Shown here: one piece after another, positions 1 to 7,887 of the stretch
How the letters are laid out: every line of letters starts with the position of its first letter
Position numbering within the stretch: the first letter of the stretch is position 1
DNA from: CAYMAX01 sp964388595
GTDB taxonomy: Bacteria; Bacteroidota; Bacteroidia; Bacteroidales; UBA932
Assembly (NCBI GenBank): GCA_964388595.1
Contig: CAYMAX010000008.1
Location: 1-36,970 of the forward strand
Direction of reading: 5' to 3'
DNA length: 36,970 bases
Translations under genes and position numbers: made by a program
The notes under the pieces: generated by a model
The model's database searches: none
What the model was told of the DNA's origin: nothing
Seen by the model: the letters and a program-made list of their open reading frames with translations, nothing else

Positions 1-476
1 CTGTATCTTTGGCCATCTTCGGTGCCCTTGCCAGAAAAGGTAAAGAACCCTCTGCACCTCGCAAGATTGGGTATGGGATGTTAGTGGCAGCCATTGGCTT
101 CGGCATTATGACTTTCGTCTCTTTTGGACTTGCTTCTCCCCGCGAACTTGCTTCAGTAGGTGGAGTAAGTGATAAACTCGTTTCTCCCAATTGGCTGATA
201 AGCACATACCTTGTCCTCACTTTTGCTGAACTTCTTCTCAGCCCTATGGGTATCTCATTCGTTTCGAAAGTGGCTCCTCCCAAATATAAAGGAGCTATGA
301 TGGGTTGCTGGTTTGCTGCTACCGCCATTGGTAACTATCTCACTTCCATCATAGGCAATCTATGGGGCAGTGCTCTTCCATTGTGGGCTGTATGGACAGT
401 ACTTATCGCACTCTGTCTCCTTTCCGCCACATTTATGTTTATCATGCTGAAACGTCTGGAAAAAGCGACTTCTTAA
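1..476 (+). CDS. POT-family proton-coupled oligopeptide transporter, C-terminal part
   Basis: This is the 3' end of a gene that begins before the window; the reading frame is open from base 3, and a TTG at base 9 is just an internal Leu codon. The visible part of about 158 residues is hydrophobic, with roughly four membrane segments. It carries the signature of the C-terminal half of POT/PTR transporters: LSPMGISFVSKVAP followed by GAMMGCWF and a helix with AIGNYL. Members import di- and tripeptides with protons across the inner membrane, which suits a peptide-using anaerobe. The protein ends in a short basic tail (KRLEKATS). A strong hairpin terminator follows about 25 bases after the stop, so it is probably the last gene of its transcript. 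Family assignment is confident; substrate is inferred. Confidence 0.85.
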   Translation, partial: VSLAIFGALARKGKEPSAPRKIGYGMLVAAIGFGIMTFVSFGLASPRELASVGGVSDKLVSPNWLISTYLVLTFAELLLSPMGISFVSKVAPPKYKGAMMGCWFAATAIGNYLTSIIGNLWGSALPLWAVWTVLIALCLLSATFMFIMLKRLEKATS

Positions 477-500
477 CCGTTCCATTTTCAACATACTATC

Positions 501-537
501 TTTAAAAGCCGGCCCCGTTTAGAGGTCGGCTTTTAAA
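501..537 (+). terminator. Hairpin terminator after the peptide transporter
   Basis: Bases 501-514 pair with 524-537 as a 14-bp stem with one G-T wobble and a 9-base loop. The core is AAAAGCCGGCC against GGTCGGCTTTT, so the stem is flanked by A and T runs as in an intrinsic terminator. It ends only 6 bases before the -7 element of the next gene. Confidence 0.8.
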
Positions 538-543
538 ATTTAT

Positions 544-551
544 TATCTTTG
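544..551 (+). promoter_or_regulatory. Bacteroidetes -7 element (TATCTTTG) for the GT2 gene
   Basis: TATCTTTG is an exact TAnnTTTG match. No convincing TTTG -33 box is seen; that region is taken up by the preceding terminator hairpin. The ATG at 557 lies only 5 bases past the element, so transcription would begin at or next to the start codon. Confidence 0.55.
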
Positions 552-556
552 CAGTA

Positions 557-1573
557 ATGTCAGTAGCAGTAGTCATATTAAACTGGAATGGGAGACAATA
601 TCTGGAACGATTCGTCCCAATCCTATTGGCGCGCACCCGTGTAGCACGCCAGATGTCTGCTCTGGGCAGCACTTCTGATTATCCCGATACTGCAGGTATT
701 TTCATTGCAGACAATGGGTCCACAGATGGTTCTTTAGAATGGCTTGAATGGGCTTATCCCTCCAATGAGGTCAAGATTATCAAATTTGACCGAAATTATG
801 GTTTTACAGGTGGATACAACAGGGCATTTCAGGAGATTGTCAAGCTCAAAGGTAAATTCAAATATTACCTCCTTCTTAATTCAGATGTAGAAGTGACCGA
901 TGGTTGGTTGGAGAGACTGGTCGGTTTTATGGACCATCATCGCAAAGCAGGTATCTGTTCACCAAAAGTGCGGTCATTTGACAGACGCGATTATTTCGAA
1001 CACGCTGGTGCCTGCGGTGGGTTGATGGATAAATACTACTTCCCCTATTGTCTCGGCAGGAGACTCTCCAAGATAGAAAAAGATGAAGGACAGTATGACG
1101 ATGCAAGCGAAGTATTCTGGGCATCGGGCACCTCATTTATGATTCGCTCCTCATTATGGCATAAGCTCGGAGGGCTCGACGAAAGTTTTTTTGCCCACAT
1201 GGAAGAGATAGATATGTGTTGGAGAGCACAGCTTCTCGGCTGGAAAGTATGTGTCGTGCCCAGCTCAGTGATTTATCATATAGGAGGGGGAACACTCCCC
1301 AATAATTCTCCCAGGAAGCTCTACCTCAACTTTCGCAACAATCTTCTCATGATGCAGAAAAATCTCCCTGCCACATCCAAAGACCGAATTATATTCGTGA
1401 GGATGTGCATAGACGGAGCTGCTGCCTGTGTCTATCTACTGACGGGAAAGTGGTCTTTCTTCAAGGCTGTGATAAAAGCACACCGAGATTTTAAGAAGAT
1501 GAGAGGCGAAGTAGTCCCCTCGCCATCCAAAGTGGAAGTGGCACGTCCCACTACATGCGTATTTTTCAAATAA
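557..1573 (+). CDS. Family 2 glycosyltransferase
   Basis: A 338-residue cytoplasmic or membrane-associated GT-A fold enzyme, close to rhamnosyl/galactofuranosyl transferases that build surface polysaccharide or O-antigen. Visible motifs are the N-terminal NWNG at residues 9-12, the nucleotide-binding DNGSTDGS at 52-59, the metal-binding NSD at 108-110 (the DxD equivalent), and EEIDMCWR near residue 217, where the acidic pair supplies the catalytic base. A hydrophobic stretch near residue 280 could act as a membrane anchor. The start at 557 is supported because the first beta strand (VAVVILNWNG) begins at residue 3. It is monocistronic and converges on murF with only 10 bases between stops and no terminator visible. 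The donor and acceptor sugars cannot be deduced. Confidence 0.88.
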   Translation: MSVAVVILNWNGRQYLERFVPILLARTRVARQMSALGSTSDYPDTAGIFIADNGSTDGSLEWLEWAYPSNEVKIIKFDRNYGFTGGYNRAFQEIVKLKGKFKYYLLLNSDVEVTDGWLERLVGFMDHHRKAGICSPKVRSFDRRDYFEHAGACGGLMDKYYFPYCLGRRLSKIEKDEGQYDDASEVFWASGTSFMIRSSLWHKLGGLDESFFAHMEEIDMCWRAQLLGWKVCVVPSSVIYHIGGGTLPNNSPRKLYLNFRNNLLMMQKNLPATSKDRIIFVRMCIDGAAACVYLLTGKWSFFKAVIKAHRDFKKMRGEVVPSPSKVEVARPTTCVFFK

Positions 1574-1583
1574 TCGCTGCTTT

Positions 1584-2909
1584 TTACAGAATACCTGTCA
1601 ATTTCTGAAGTCCCACGCTGTGAGAACCCTTGATAAGGATAGTCTTACCTTCGATGGGGTGTAAAGCAAAGTATTCAATTAACCCCTCCACAGAAGGATA
1701 TCCACTGTCAACTACACTGCCGAACTCATCTCCCACATAGAAGAGTTGTTCCACATCCATTCCCTGCACCATCTTCACTATCTCTCTGTGCTCTGCCAGA
1801 GATTCTTTGCCAAGCTCTCTCATATCTCCCAAGATGAGAACCTTGTGGTCAAAGAGAGATTGCTGAAAATTGTCAAGAGAAGTACGCATACTTGTAGGAT
1901 TGGCATTATACGTATCCATAACCAGAAGATTGTGTGAAGTTTTCAATAACTGAGAGCGATGATTGGAAGGAGAGTAGTCCTCAATGGCTGAAGCCGCAGC
2001 AGAAAATGGAACTTCGAAATAACGGCCGACACATAGTGCGGCCAATACATTGTCTGCATTATAAGAACCGATGAGATGGGTAGTCACCATCCCCTCATCA
2101 CTTTTCATTCTGAGAAATGGTTGCGACGAAGTCACCGGCAAAATCTCAACGTGGTCCCTGTGCACTCCGTATGGAATCGTCTGTATCCCCCCACGCATCC
2201 GCACCATCTCACAAATATCCTCGTTATCACTATTATAGAAGGCAGTGCCTCTGTAATAACAAAGAAAATCATATAGCTCTCCCTTAGTCTTTTTGACCCC
2301 TTCCAGAGAGCCGAAACCTTCAAGGTGAGCCTTCCCTACATTAGTTATCAATCCGAAAGATGGAAGGGCTATATCTACCAAAGTCTTTATCTCCCCCGGC
2401 GCACTTGCCCCCATCTCTATCACTGCAAGTTCTGTATCAGAAGTGATGCGCAACAATGTCAAAGGCACCCCTATATGATTATTGAGGTTTCCTTCAGTGG
2501 CAGTGACGCGATATTTAGAAGACAATACAGCGGTGACCAATTCTTTGGTAGTAGTCTTGCCATTGGTGCCTGTAAGTGCAATCACCGGAATGTCAAACTG
2601 CTGACGATGCCTGCGAGCCAAATCCTGAAGCTCCTTCAGTGTATCCTCCACTACGATATATCTCTCCGGCTCGATATCCTTATGACCGGCAAGTACTTTT
2701 CTGCCAATGGCACTATCGGAAGAGACAACTGCCCCCAATGCCCCCTGTGCCACAGCTTTCTCTGCAAAATCATTACCATCGAAATTATCTCCCTTAAGAG
2801 CTATGAAAATCTTGCCTTGGGAAGCATTTCTGCTGTCGGTAGTCACCCCTGAAGAGTGTCCGAAAAGGGTAAACAGTCTCTCTGACGAATTGTTTTTCAT
2901 CTCTGCCAT
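1584..2909 (-). CDS. murF: UDP-N-acetylmuramoyl-tripeptide--D-alanyl-D-alanine ligase MurF
   Basis: MurF is the last cytoplasmic ligase of peptidoglycan precursor synthesis, using ATP to add D-Ala-D-Ala to UDP-MurNAc-tripeptide. The 441-residue product has the N-terminal substrate domain (VTTDSRNASQGKIFIALKG, residues 22-40), the central ATPase with P-loop GTNGKTTTK at 114-122, and the C-terminal ligase domain with DTYNANPTSM, typical of MurF. The open frame extends 24 codons further upstream, but those codons lie inside dut. I chose the ATG at 2909 because it overlaps the dut stop by one base (TAATG), a translational-coupling arrangement, and because the homologous region starts there. A second Met three codons on is possible. 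It is the last gene of the operon 7151 to 1584. Confidence 0.93.
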   Translation of the reverse strand: MAEMKNNSSERLFTLFGHSSGVTTDSRNASQGKIFIALKGDNFDGNDFAEKAVAQGALGAVVSSDSAIGRKVLAGHKDIEPERYIVVEDTLKELQDLARRHRQQFDIPVIALTGTNGKTTTKELVTAVLSSKYRVTATEGNLNNHIGVPLTLLRITSDTELAVIEMGASAPGEIKTLVDIALPSFGLITNVGKAHLEGFGSLEGVKKTKGELYDFLCYYRGTAFYNSDNEDICEMVRMRGGIQTIPYGVHRDHVEILPVTSSQPFLRMKSDEGMVTTHLIGSYNADNVLAALCVGRYFEVPFSAAASAIEDYSPSNHRSQLLKTSHNLLVMDTYNANPTSMRTSLDNFQQSLFDHKVLILGDMRELGKESLAEHREIVKMVQGMDVEQLFYVGDEFGSVVDSGYPSVEGLIEYFALHPIEGKTILIKGSHSVGLQKLTGIL

Positions 2910-3343
2910 TATTTGTTGCCTGTACTGCCAAATCCACCTGCACCCCTCTGTGAAGAGGCAAGTTCCTGCACTTCTTCCCACTGTGCTGTCTCGTGACGGG
3001 CAATTATCATTTGTGCTATTCTCTCCCCTTTTTCGATGGTAAATATCTCTGAAGAGAGGTTGATGAGTATCACTTTTATCTCTCCTCGATAATCTGCATC
3101 AATGGTCCCCGGGGTATTGGCTACTGTGACTCCAAACTTGGCTGCAAGCCCGCTTCTGGGACGTATCTGCGCTTCAAAACCTGAAGGAAGTTCTATAAAA
3201 ATCCCTGTGGGCACCATAGCCCTCTCCAAAGAATGAAGGACAATGGGTGCTTCGTTATTGGCACGAAGGTCCATCCCTGCAGACTGCGGGGTAGCATAAG
3301 AAGGGAGGGGAAAAGAAGATTTATTGACGATTTTAACTTTCAT
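2909..3343 (-). CDS. dut: Deoxyuridine 5'-triphosphate nucleotidohydrolase (dUTPase)
   Basis: This trimeric dUTPase hydrolyses dUTP to dUMP and pyrophosphate, keeping uracil out of DNA and feeding dTMP synthesis. All five family motifs are intact in 144 residues: AGMDLRA at 22-28, RPRSGLA at 61-67, GTIDADYRGE at 79-88 (the catalytic Asp and beta-hairpin Tyr), GERIAQMI at 107-114, and the flexible glycine-rich C-terminal arm RGAGGFGSTG at 133-142. The length is standard. Its start lies inside the last codons of the flippase gene (11-base overlap) and its stop overlaps the murF start by one base, so translation of the three is probably coupled. Confidence 0.96.
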   Translation of the reverse strand: MKVKIVNKSSFPLPSYATPQSAGMDLRANNEAPIVLHSLERAMVPTGIFIELPSGFEAQIRPRSGLAAKFGVTVANTPGTIDADYRGEIKVILINLSSEIFTIEKGERIAQMIIARHETAQWEEVQELASSQRGAGGFGSTGNK

Positions 3344-4823
3344 TGGAGATAATGGTTTTTTGACGTTTCTCTGTAATATAGTAGAATCCTACATAAAGGA
3401 CTATCAGTATGGTGCGGATAAATAATATCCATCCCTGCGGTATGGAATCGGGGATAAACTTGCTTATGGCGTAGAAAAGCAAAGCAACGCCGATAATCAA
3501 TAGTATTCTGCCCCACCTGTAAGGTATCTTGTAGTATTTGTTGCCCAGCAGGACGCTTATCACCAGCATCACTAAATAACTGAAGAAATGCCCCCATGCC
3601 GCTGCCCAATAAGAATAAATGGGGAGGAAAAAGACATTGATAAGAGATGTCACCACCAGCCCGGCGAGTGTAATATATATGGCAAAGGAGGAATGGTCTG
3701 AAAGTTTATACCACATCGAGACATTGAAAAGCATACCGAGCATCACATAAGAGAGGAGCATTATGGGGACTATGTCCATACCTGCTCTGAAATCTTTTCC
3801 TACTATCAACTGAATGATATCAATATAAAAGACTATTCCCAGAAATACCAACATACAGAACGCCACAAAATATTCCATCACTTTGGCATACAGCTCCTTG
3901 GATTTGTTTTCCTTGGCTCTTGCAAAGAAAAAAGGCTCGGCAGCAAATCGGAACATCTGAACAAAAAGGGACATAATCACCGCCACTTTCACCGCTGCCT
4001 GATAGATGCCGAGGTCTGATCGCCATAGCGTAGTATCGACATTGAAAAATCGGAACAGGATTCTGTCGAGAAAATCATTAATCACTCCGGGAAGCCCTGC
4101 TACCATAAGAGGAAGTGAATACAGCATAAGACCTTTCCACATCGATTTCCCAAAAGAAAACTTGAAACGGACCATATCGGGAATGAAAAGAAGGAATGCT
4201 ATGATACAGCTTACGCATATGGAAAATATCGGATAGGAAAAATCGGGAGTGGCCGAGACAAATTTGAGGAGAAATGTATCAGGATGCACAGCTGCATATT
4301 TGGGAAGCCATAAGAAAAGAAAGAGATTGCAACCAGTCTCGGATAATATTTTAATCGTTTTGAAAATGGCAAATTTCCACGCCTTGGATTCATACCTCAA
4401 CTTGGCAAAGAAAATCGCAGTCACAGAATCGATGGCAAGAATCAAACCTATATAGACAAAGCACAGATAATAGCCCTTATAACCCATGGCAGTGCTGATA
4501 TCCTTCCCGAAGAAAATCATTACCAGCAGGAATATCATCGACACCACAGAGACAGAGAGAATGGCATCCGAGAAGACCACATTGGAGTCATTACCTTCTT
4601 TGTTGGCAAATCTGAAACACCCCGTCTCAAGCCCCATCACCAGAAGCACCTGAAACATAGCTATGTATGCCATAAATTCGGTCAGCACCCCATAGTCTGT
4701 GGTAGAGAGGAAATAGGTATAAAGTGGCAGGAAAAGGAAATTGATGCAACGAGCCAGGATGGTACTCATCCCATATATTGCGGTCTCGCCTGCCAATTTT
4801 TTTAATGCACCTCTATTGTCCAT
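3333..4823 (-). CDS. Polysaccharide/lipid-linked oligosaccharide flippase (Wzx-like)
   Basis: A 496-residue inner-membrane protein with about 12-14 hydrophobic segments, of the MVF/polysaccharide-transporter type. The N-terminus (ETAIYGMSTILARCINFLF) resembles the first helix of Wzx-like flippases that move undecaprenyl-linked glycans across the inner membrane. Other polytopic families are less likely given this start and the regular paired-helix layout. It sits 3 bases downstream of the patatin-barrel gene and overlaps dut by 11 bases, so it belongs to a single transcript with murF. The placement beside a peptidoglycan ligase leaves open whether the cargo is a surface polysaccharide or another lipid-linked glycan. 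Confidence 0.85.
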   Translation of the reverse strand: MDNRGALKKLAGETAIYGMSTILARCINFLFLPLYTYFLSTTDYGVLTEFMAYIAMFQVLLVMGLETGCFRFANKEGNDSNVVFSDAILSVSVVSMIFLLVMIFFGKDISTAMGYKGYYLCFVYIGLILAIDSVTAIFFAKLRYESKAWKFAIFKTIKILSETGCNLFLFLWLPKYAAVHPDTFLLKFVSATPDFSYPIFSICVSCIIAFLLFIPDMVRFKFSFGKSMWKGLMLYSLPLMVAGLPGVINDFLDRILFRFFNVDTTLWRSDLGIYQAAVKVAVIMSLFVQMFRFAAEPFFFARAKENKSKELYAKVMEYFVAFCMLVFLGIVFYIDIIQLIVGKDFRAGMDIVPIMLLSYVMLGMLFNVSMWYKLSDHSSFAIYITLAGLVVTSLINVFFLPIYSYWAAAWGHFFSYLVMLVISVLLGNKYYKIPYRWGRILLIIGVALLFYAISKFIPDSIPQGWILFIRTILIVLYVGFYYITEKRQKTIISNES

Positions 4824-4826
4824 TGT

Positions 4827-7151
4827 TTAATTTTTAAAAGAGCGATTTCTGAAGATTAAAAAACCGATATTTAATTGAGGATACCACTTGGTATCAGCAG
4901 TATCATAATAAGAACATGAGAGAGAGACGGGACCCACAGGAGACTGCCATACGAATGAGATATTGGCCAGAAAACTTCCTATGGGGAAAGGAGTTGAATA
5001 TTGATATTTTCCTCCACCTGTAGGTTCTATTCTCTGATATGGCTGGAAATACCCTCCCGTACAGTGGAAATAGAGAGTTTTGGTGATTTTAAAAATGGGA
5101 GAAATGGCAACTCCTGCATAGATGGGAGCTCTATACCCCGGTAGAAACATAGTCCTGCTGTGAACTGTGGGCTGAAAAGCAGGAGTAGAGAGCATGGTAG
5201 AAGTATAATCGCACAAATCCAGACCTGTGGAAGCCGAGATATCGACAAGGTATCCGAGAGAAAACCATTTGGCCAGATCGTAATAAGATTCGAGATAGAT
5301 TTGACCTCTGAAAGTGTTCTTTTGTACTTTGGAGATTTCAATCCCCTCTTCAGGGATAGTCCCCTCTATGTGGTCTTCCCAACTCGAAATATATCTAAAC
5401 TCCATCATCATTTTTCCACCCACTGTCGGGAATTGTTTATAGTTGAAAGTGGACTGTTCAAGTCTGATACGAGGCGTGATGAAATGCAGTTTGGTCCTGC
5501 TCTGACGGTCATATTTGGTAAAACTCTGCGTCTGATAATAATCATAAAAATTCTCTCCCCCTGTCAGTCCGAGCTCCATAAGGATATTGTACTTGTGGGA
5601 GATGGGCATACCGACATTCATACTCACAAAAGCCTCATTCTCCTGCGTATTATCTGAAAGTGAAGAGGAAAAAAGAATACTTTGGCTACTTCCGAAATAA
5701 TCGAAACGATGATAATTGACCTCCGCCTCATAATAGGCAAGGGGCTTCACCGAGAAGTATTGTCTCCAGAAAATGTTTGCGCCTGAATAATACTGACCGA
5801 AATCGAGATTGAGAGCTATTTTGGAAGGACGTCTGCCGGCATTAACATAGGAAAATCCCAAATATCCCTGGATAAGAGAAGATGAAGAGACATTGCCTCC
5901 CACTGACACAGACATCTCATTTTTTTGCATAGCCCTCAGTTTAAGTGTAAAAAGTGAATCATCAGGATTTTGAAAGGCGGTAGGATAAAATGTATTGACA
6001 GTATTGCTGGCGATTACTCTGTAATATCCCCTCTTGGCATCAGCGAAGTTAAACCGGTCTTTCTTATTGGAAATAGTCTTGGCTATAAAATCCTTCATCC
6101 CCTCAGAGACATCTCCCTCTATCTCTATATTATTGAAATAGAGCTCCGAACACTTCTCCCGGAAAGCAAGTCTCCTGTCACTGACTTCTTGAGGAGTCCT
6201 TTCTGCTGAAATACGCTTTTTGAGTTCCGGAATATATTTGAGAGCATTTTCGTATCCCATCTTCACCAACTCGTCCACCTTGTCAAATTCCAATGTGGCA
6301 TAATCATATTTACGAGCTATCACCAAACCCTTATCCGAAGGAAGATCATAATCGGTATCGACCGTCATCATTGTCTCTATTTGCGAGACGATATCATCTT
6401 CCTTGGCTTTGTTGGACTCTCCTCTCACACATTTGACACCTATCATAAAATCGGGATGAAACTTTTCATCCATCAGTCTCCATGGGAAATTGTCATAAAA
6501 CCCACCATCGAAAAGAAGTGTACTATCTATCACGATGGGCTTGAAATAACCCGGGAAAGTCATTGACGCCCTTATGGAAGACCCTAAATCTCCCTCCTCA
6601 CAGATATAAGACTTCTTCTTCTGAACATCTGCAGCCACACAGGCAAAGGGGACCATCAATTGTTTGAAATCGTTATGCGCCGCCGCAGATGAGGAAGCAA
6701 AAAGTTGCACTACAGCTATGTCCATCGGGTATGGCGAGATGATACTCGTCGGAAGAGAGACTGTAAACTTGGCCTTTGGGCTGTTGTCATGCTTCTTCTT
6801 GATGCCGATGGTCACCATCGATGCAGTGGGCTGCTCCCTGTACAAAAAAGATTCGAACTCCCTCTCTCCCTGACCTCGATACCAATCTTGAAATTCCTTT
6901 GACTTAAAAAGGTATATCATCTCATCCGGAGAAAGTCCGATGGCATACAATCCCCCGACAATAGACCCTATAGAGGTACCGGTAACATAATCAATGGGAA
7001 TATTATTCTCTTCAAGCGCTTTTATCACACCTATATGGGACAGTCCTTTCGCCCCTCCACCACTCAAGACAAGACCGACTGATTGAGCCTGAATGCCAAA
7101 AGAGAGGAGCAATCCCATCAAAAACAGAAACGACTTTGAAGGTTTTAACAT
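4827..7151 (-). CDS. Patatin-like phospholipase with POTRA and outer-membrane barrel (PlpD-like)
   Basis: 774 residues. A signal peptide (MLKPSKSFLFLMGLLLSF, then GIQAQS) precedes a patatin lipase domain with the oxyanion loop GGGAKG at 31-36, nucleophile elbow GTSIG (Ser60) and DGG with Asp215, so the Ser-Asp dyad is complete. A short POTRA-like stretch (NNIEIEGDVSEGMKDF) follows around residues 338-355, then about 350 residues of alternating aromatic strands typical of an Omp85-type 16-strand barrel. This is the architecture of type Vd autotransporters such as Pseudomonas PlpD. In Bacteroidetes the lipase may stay attached at the surface. It is the first gene of the operon with the flippase, dut and murF, and a good promoter lies directly upstream. 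Whether the lipase is released or acts on host or own lipids is unknown. Confidence 0.88.
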   Translation of the reverse strand: MLKPSKSFLFLMGLLLSFGIQAQSVGLVLSGGGAKGLSHIGVIKALEENNIPIDYVTGTSIGSIVGGLYAIGLSPDEMIYLFKSKEFQDWYRGQGEREFESFLYREQPTASMVTIGIKKKHDNSPKAKFTVSLPTSIISPYPMDIAVVQLFASSSAAAHNDFKQLMVPFACVAADVQKKKSYICEEGDLGSSIRASMTFPGYFKPIVIDSTLLFDGGFYDNFPWRLMDEKFHPDFMIGVKCVRGESNKAKEDDIVSQIETMMTVDTDYDLPSDKGLVIARKYDYATLEFDKVDELVKMGYENALKYIPELKKRISAERTPQEVSDRRLAFREKCSELYFNNIEIEGDVSEGMKDFIAKTISNKKDRFNFADAKRGYYRVIASNTVNTFYPTAFQNPDDSLFTLKLRAMQKNEMSVSVGGNVSSSSLIQGYLGFSYVNAGRRPSKIALNLDFGQYYSGANIFWRQYFSVKPLAYYEAEVNYHRFDYFGSSQSILFSSSLSDNTQENEAFVSMNVGMPISHKYNILMELGLTGGENFYDYYQTQSFTKYDRQSRTKLHFITPRIRLEQSTFNYKQFPTVGGKMMMEFRYISSWEDHIEGTIPEEGIEISKVQKNTFRGQIYLESYYDLAKWFSLGYLVDISASTGLDLCDYTSTMLSTPAFQPTVHSRTMFLPGYRAPIYAGVAISPIFKITKTLYFHCTGGYFQPYQRIEPTGGGKYQYSTPFPIGSFLANISFVWQSPVGPVSLSCSYYDTADTKWYPQLNIGFLIFRNRSFKN

Positions 7152-7161
7152 TAATTTTTCC

Positions 7162-7169
7162 TAATTTCG
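7162..7169 (+). promoter_or_regulatory. Possible -7 element (TAATTTCG) for the cyclophilin/efflux genes
   Basis: TAATTTCG differs from TAnnTTTG at one base and lies 34 bases before the ATG at 7204. A TTTG at 7135-7138 is 23 bases upstream, slightly far. The same variant, in the shared context CCTAAnTTCGC, occurs before nifJ. Confidence 0.35.
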
Positions 7170-7182
7170 CAAAAATCTAATT

Positions 7183-7214
7183 CAAAGATATACAAACTAC
7201 CCTATGAAATCAAA
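7183..7214 (-). promoter_or_regulatory. Promoter of the patatin-flippase-dut-murF operon
   Basis: On the minus strand, TTTG (7214-7211) is followed after 20 bases by TATCTTTG (7190-7183), matching the Bacteroidetes TTTG/TAnnTTTG pattern with normal spacing. The predicted start near 7176 gives a leader of about 25 bases. The -33 box lies inside the first codons of the divergent cyclophilin gene. Confidence 0.65.
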
Positions 7215-7869
7215 AATTTTTTCCTTACTCATTGTTTCACTTCTAATAGTTTCTTCTTGCGGCAATAATCCTTCATCTTCCGATAAAAAACAAAGCAAGA
7301 CAGAGACAAAAGACACTATCGTCATTATGAACACTACTTTAGCATTTGCTCCCGATTCTCTTGCCGAAGAACCTATCTTTGACATCAAAACCTCCGAAGG
7401 CACCATCAGAGTTCGTCTCTACAAAGAGACACCTCTACACAGAGACAACTTCATAAAACTCGCTTCTGAAAAATATTATGACGGTATTCTCTTTCACAGA
7501 GTGATACGCAACTTTATGATTCAGGTGGGAGACCCTCTCACTAAAGACCCGAGTAAAGCCAAGCTATATGGCACAGGCGGCCCCGGGTATACAATCAAAG
7601 CAGAGATATTGCCTCAGTTCCATCATAAAAAAGGAGCTCTTGCAGCTGCCCGCAGGGGGGATGCAGCCAATCCCAAAAAAGAATCTTCAGGTTCACAATT
7701 TTATATTGTCGAGTCTGCCGAGACTTGTGCCCAACTCGATGGAGAATATACCATTTTCGGAGAGACTGTATCCGGTTTCGATGTTATCGATAAGATAGCC
7801 AACGTTCCCACAAAGGCAGACAGACCCATACAAGATATCTCCATCATTTCCATCACTCCGGTTAAATAA
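7204..7869 (+). CDS. Lipoprotein cyclophilin-type peptidyl-prolyl isomerase
   Basis: 221 residues. The N-terminus is a lipoprotein signal ending in IVSSC with the lipidated Cys at 19, then a Ser/Lys-rich linker to about residue 50, then a cyclophilin domain. Conserved elements are FHRVIRNFMIQVGD (97-110, containing the catalytic Arg), the Gly-rich GTGGPGY loop, SSGSQFYI, and LDGEYTIFGETVSG. It should catalyse Xaa-Pro cis-trans isomerisation in the periplasm, anchored in the inner or outer membrane. It lies 18 bases upstream of the RND adaptor gene, so the two are probably cotranscribed and the enzyme may help fold exported proteins, possibly the pump parts themselves; that link is inference. 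Confidence 0.92.
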   Translation: MKSKIFSLLIVSLLIVSSCGNNPSSSDKKQSKTETKDTIVIMNTTLAFAPDSLAEEPIFDIKTSEGTIRVRLYKETPLHRDNFIKLASEKYYDGILFHRVIRNFMIQVGDPLTKDPSKAKLYGTGGPGYTIKAEILPQFHHKKGALAAARRGDAANPKKESSGSQFYIVESAETCAQLDGEYTIFGETVSGFDVIDKIANVPTKADRPIQDISIISITPVK

Positions 7870-7887
7870 TCTATTACTTCTTATCCT

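Noticed and set aside
9..476. A TTG-initiated complete gene at the left edge
   Set aside because: The frame is open to the window start and the content is the C-terminal part of a POT transporter, so the TTG is internal.
2910..2981. Longer MurF starting at 2981
   Set aside because: The additional 24 residues are out-of-frame dut sequence rich in Cys, Trp and Arg, unlike any MurF N-terminus. The TAATG start is better.
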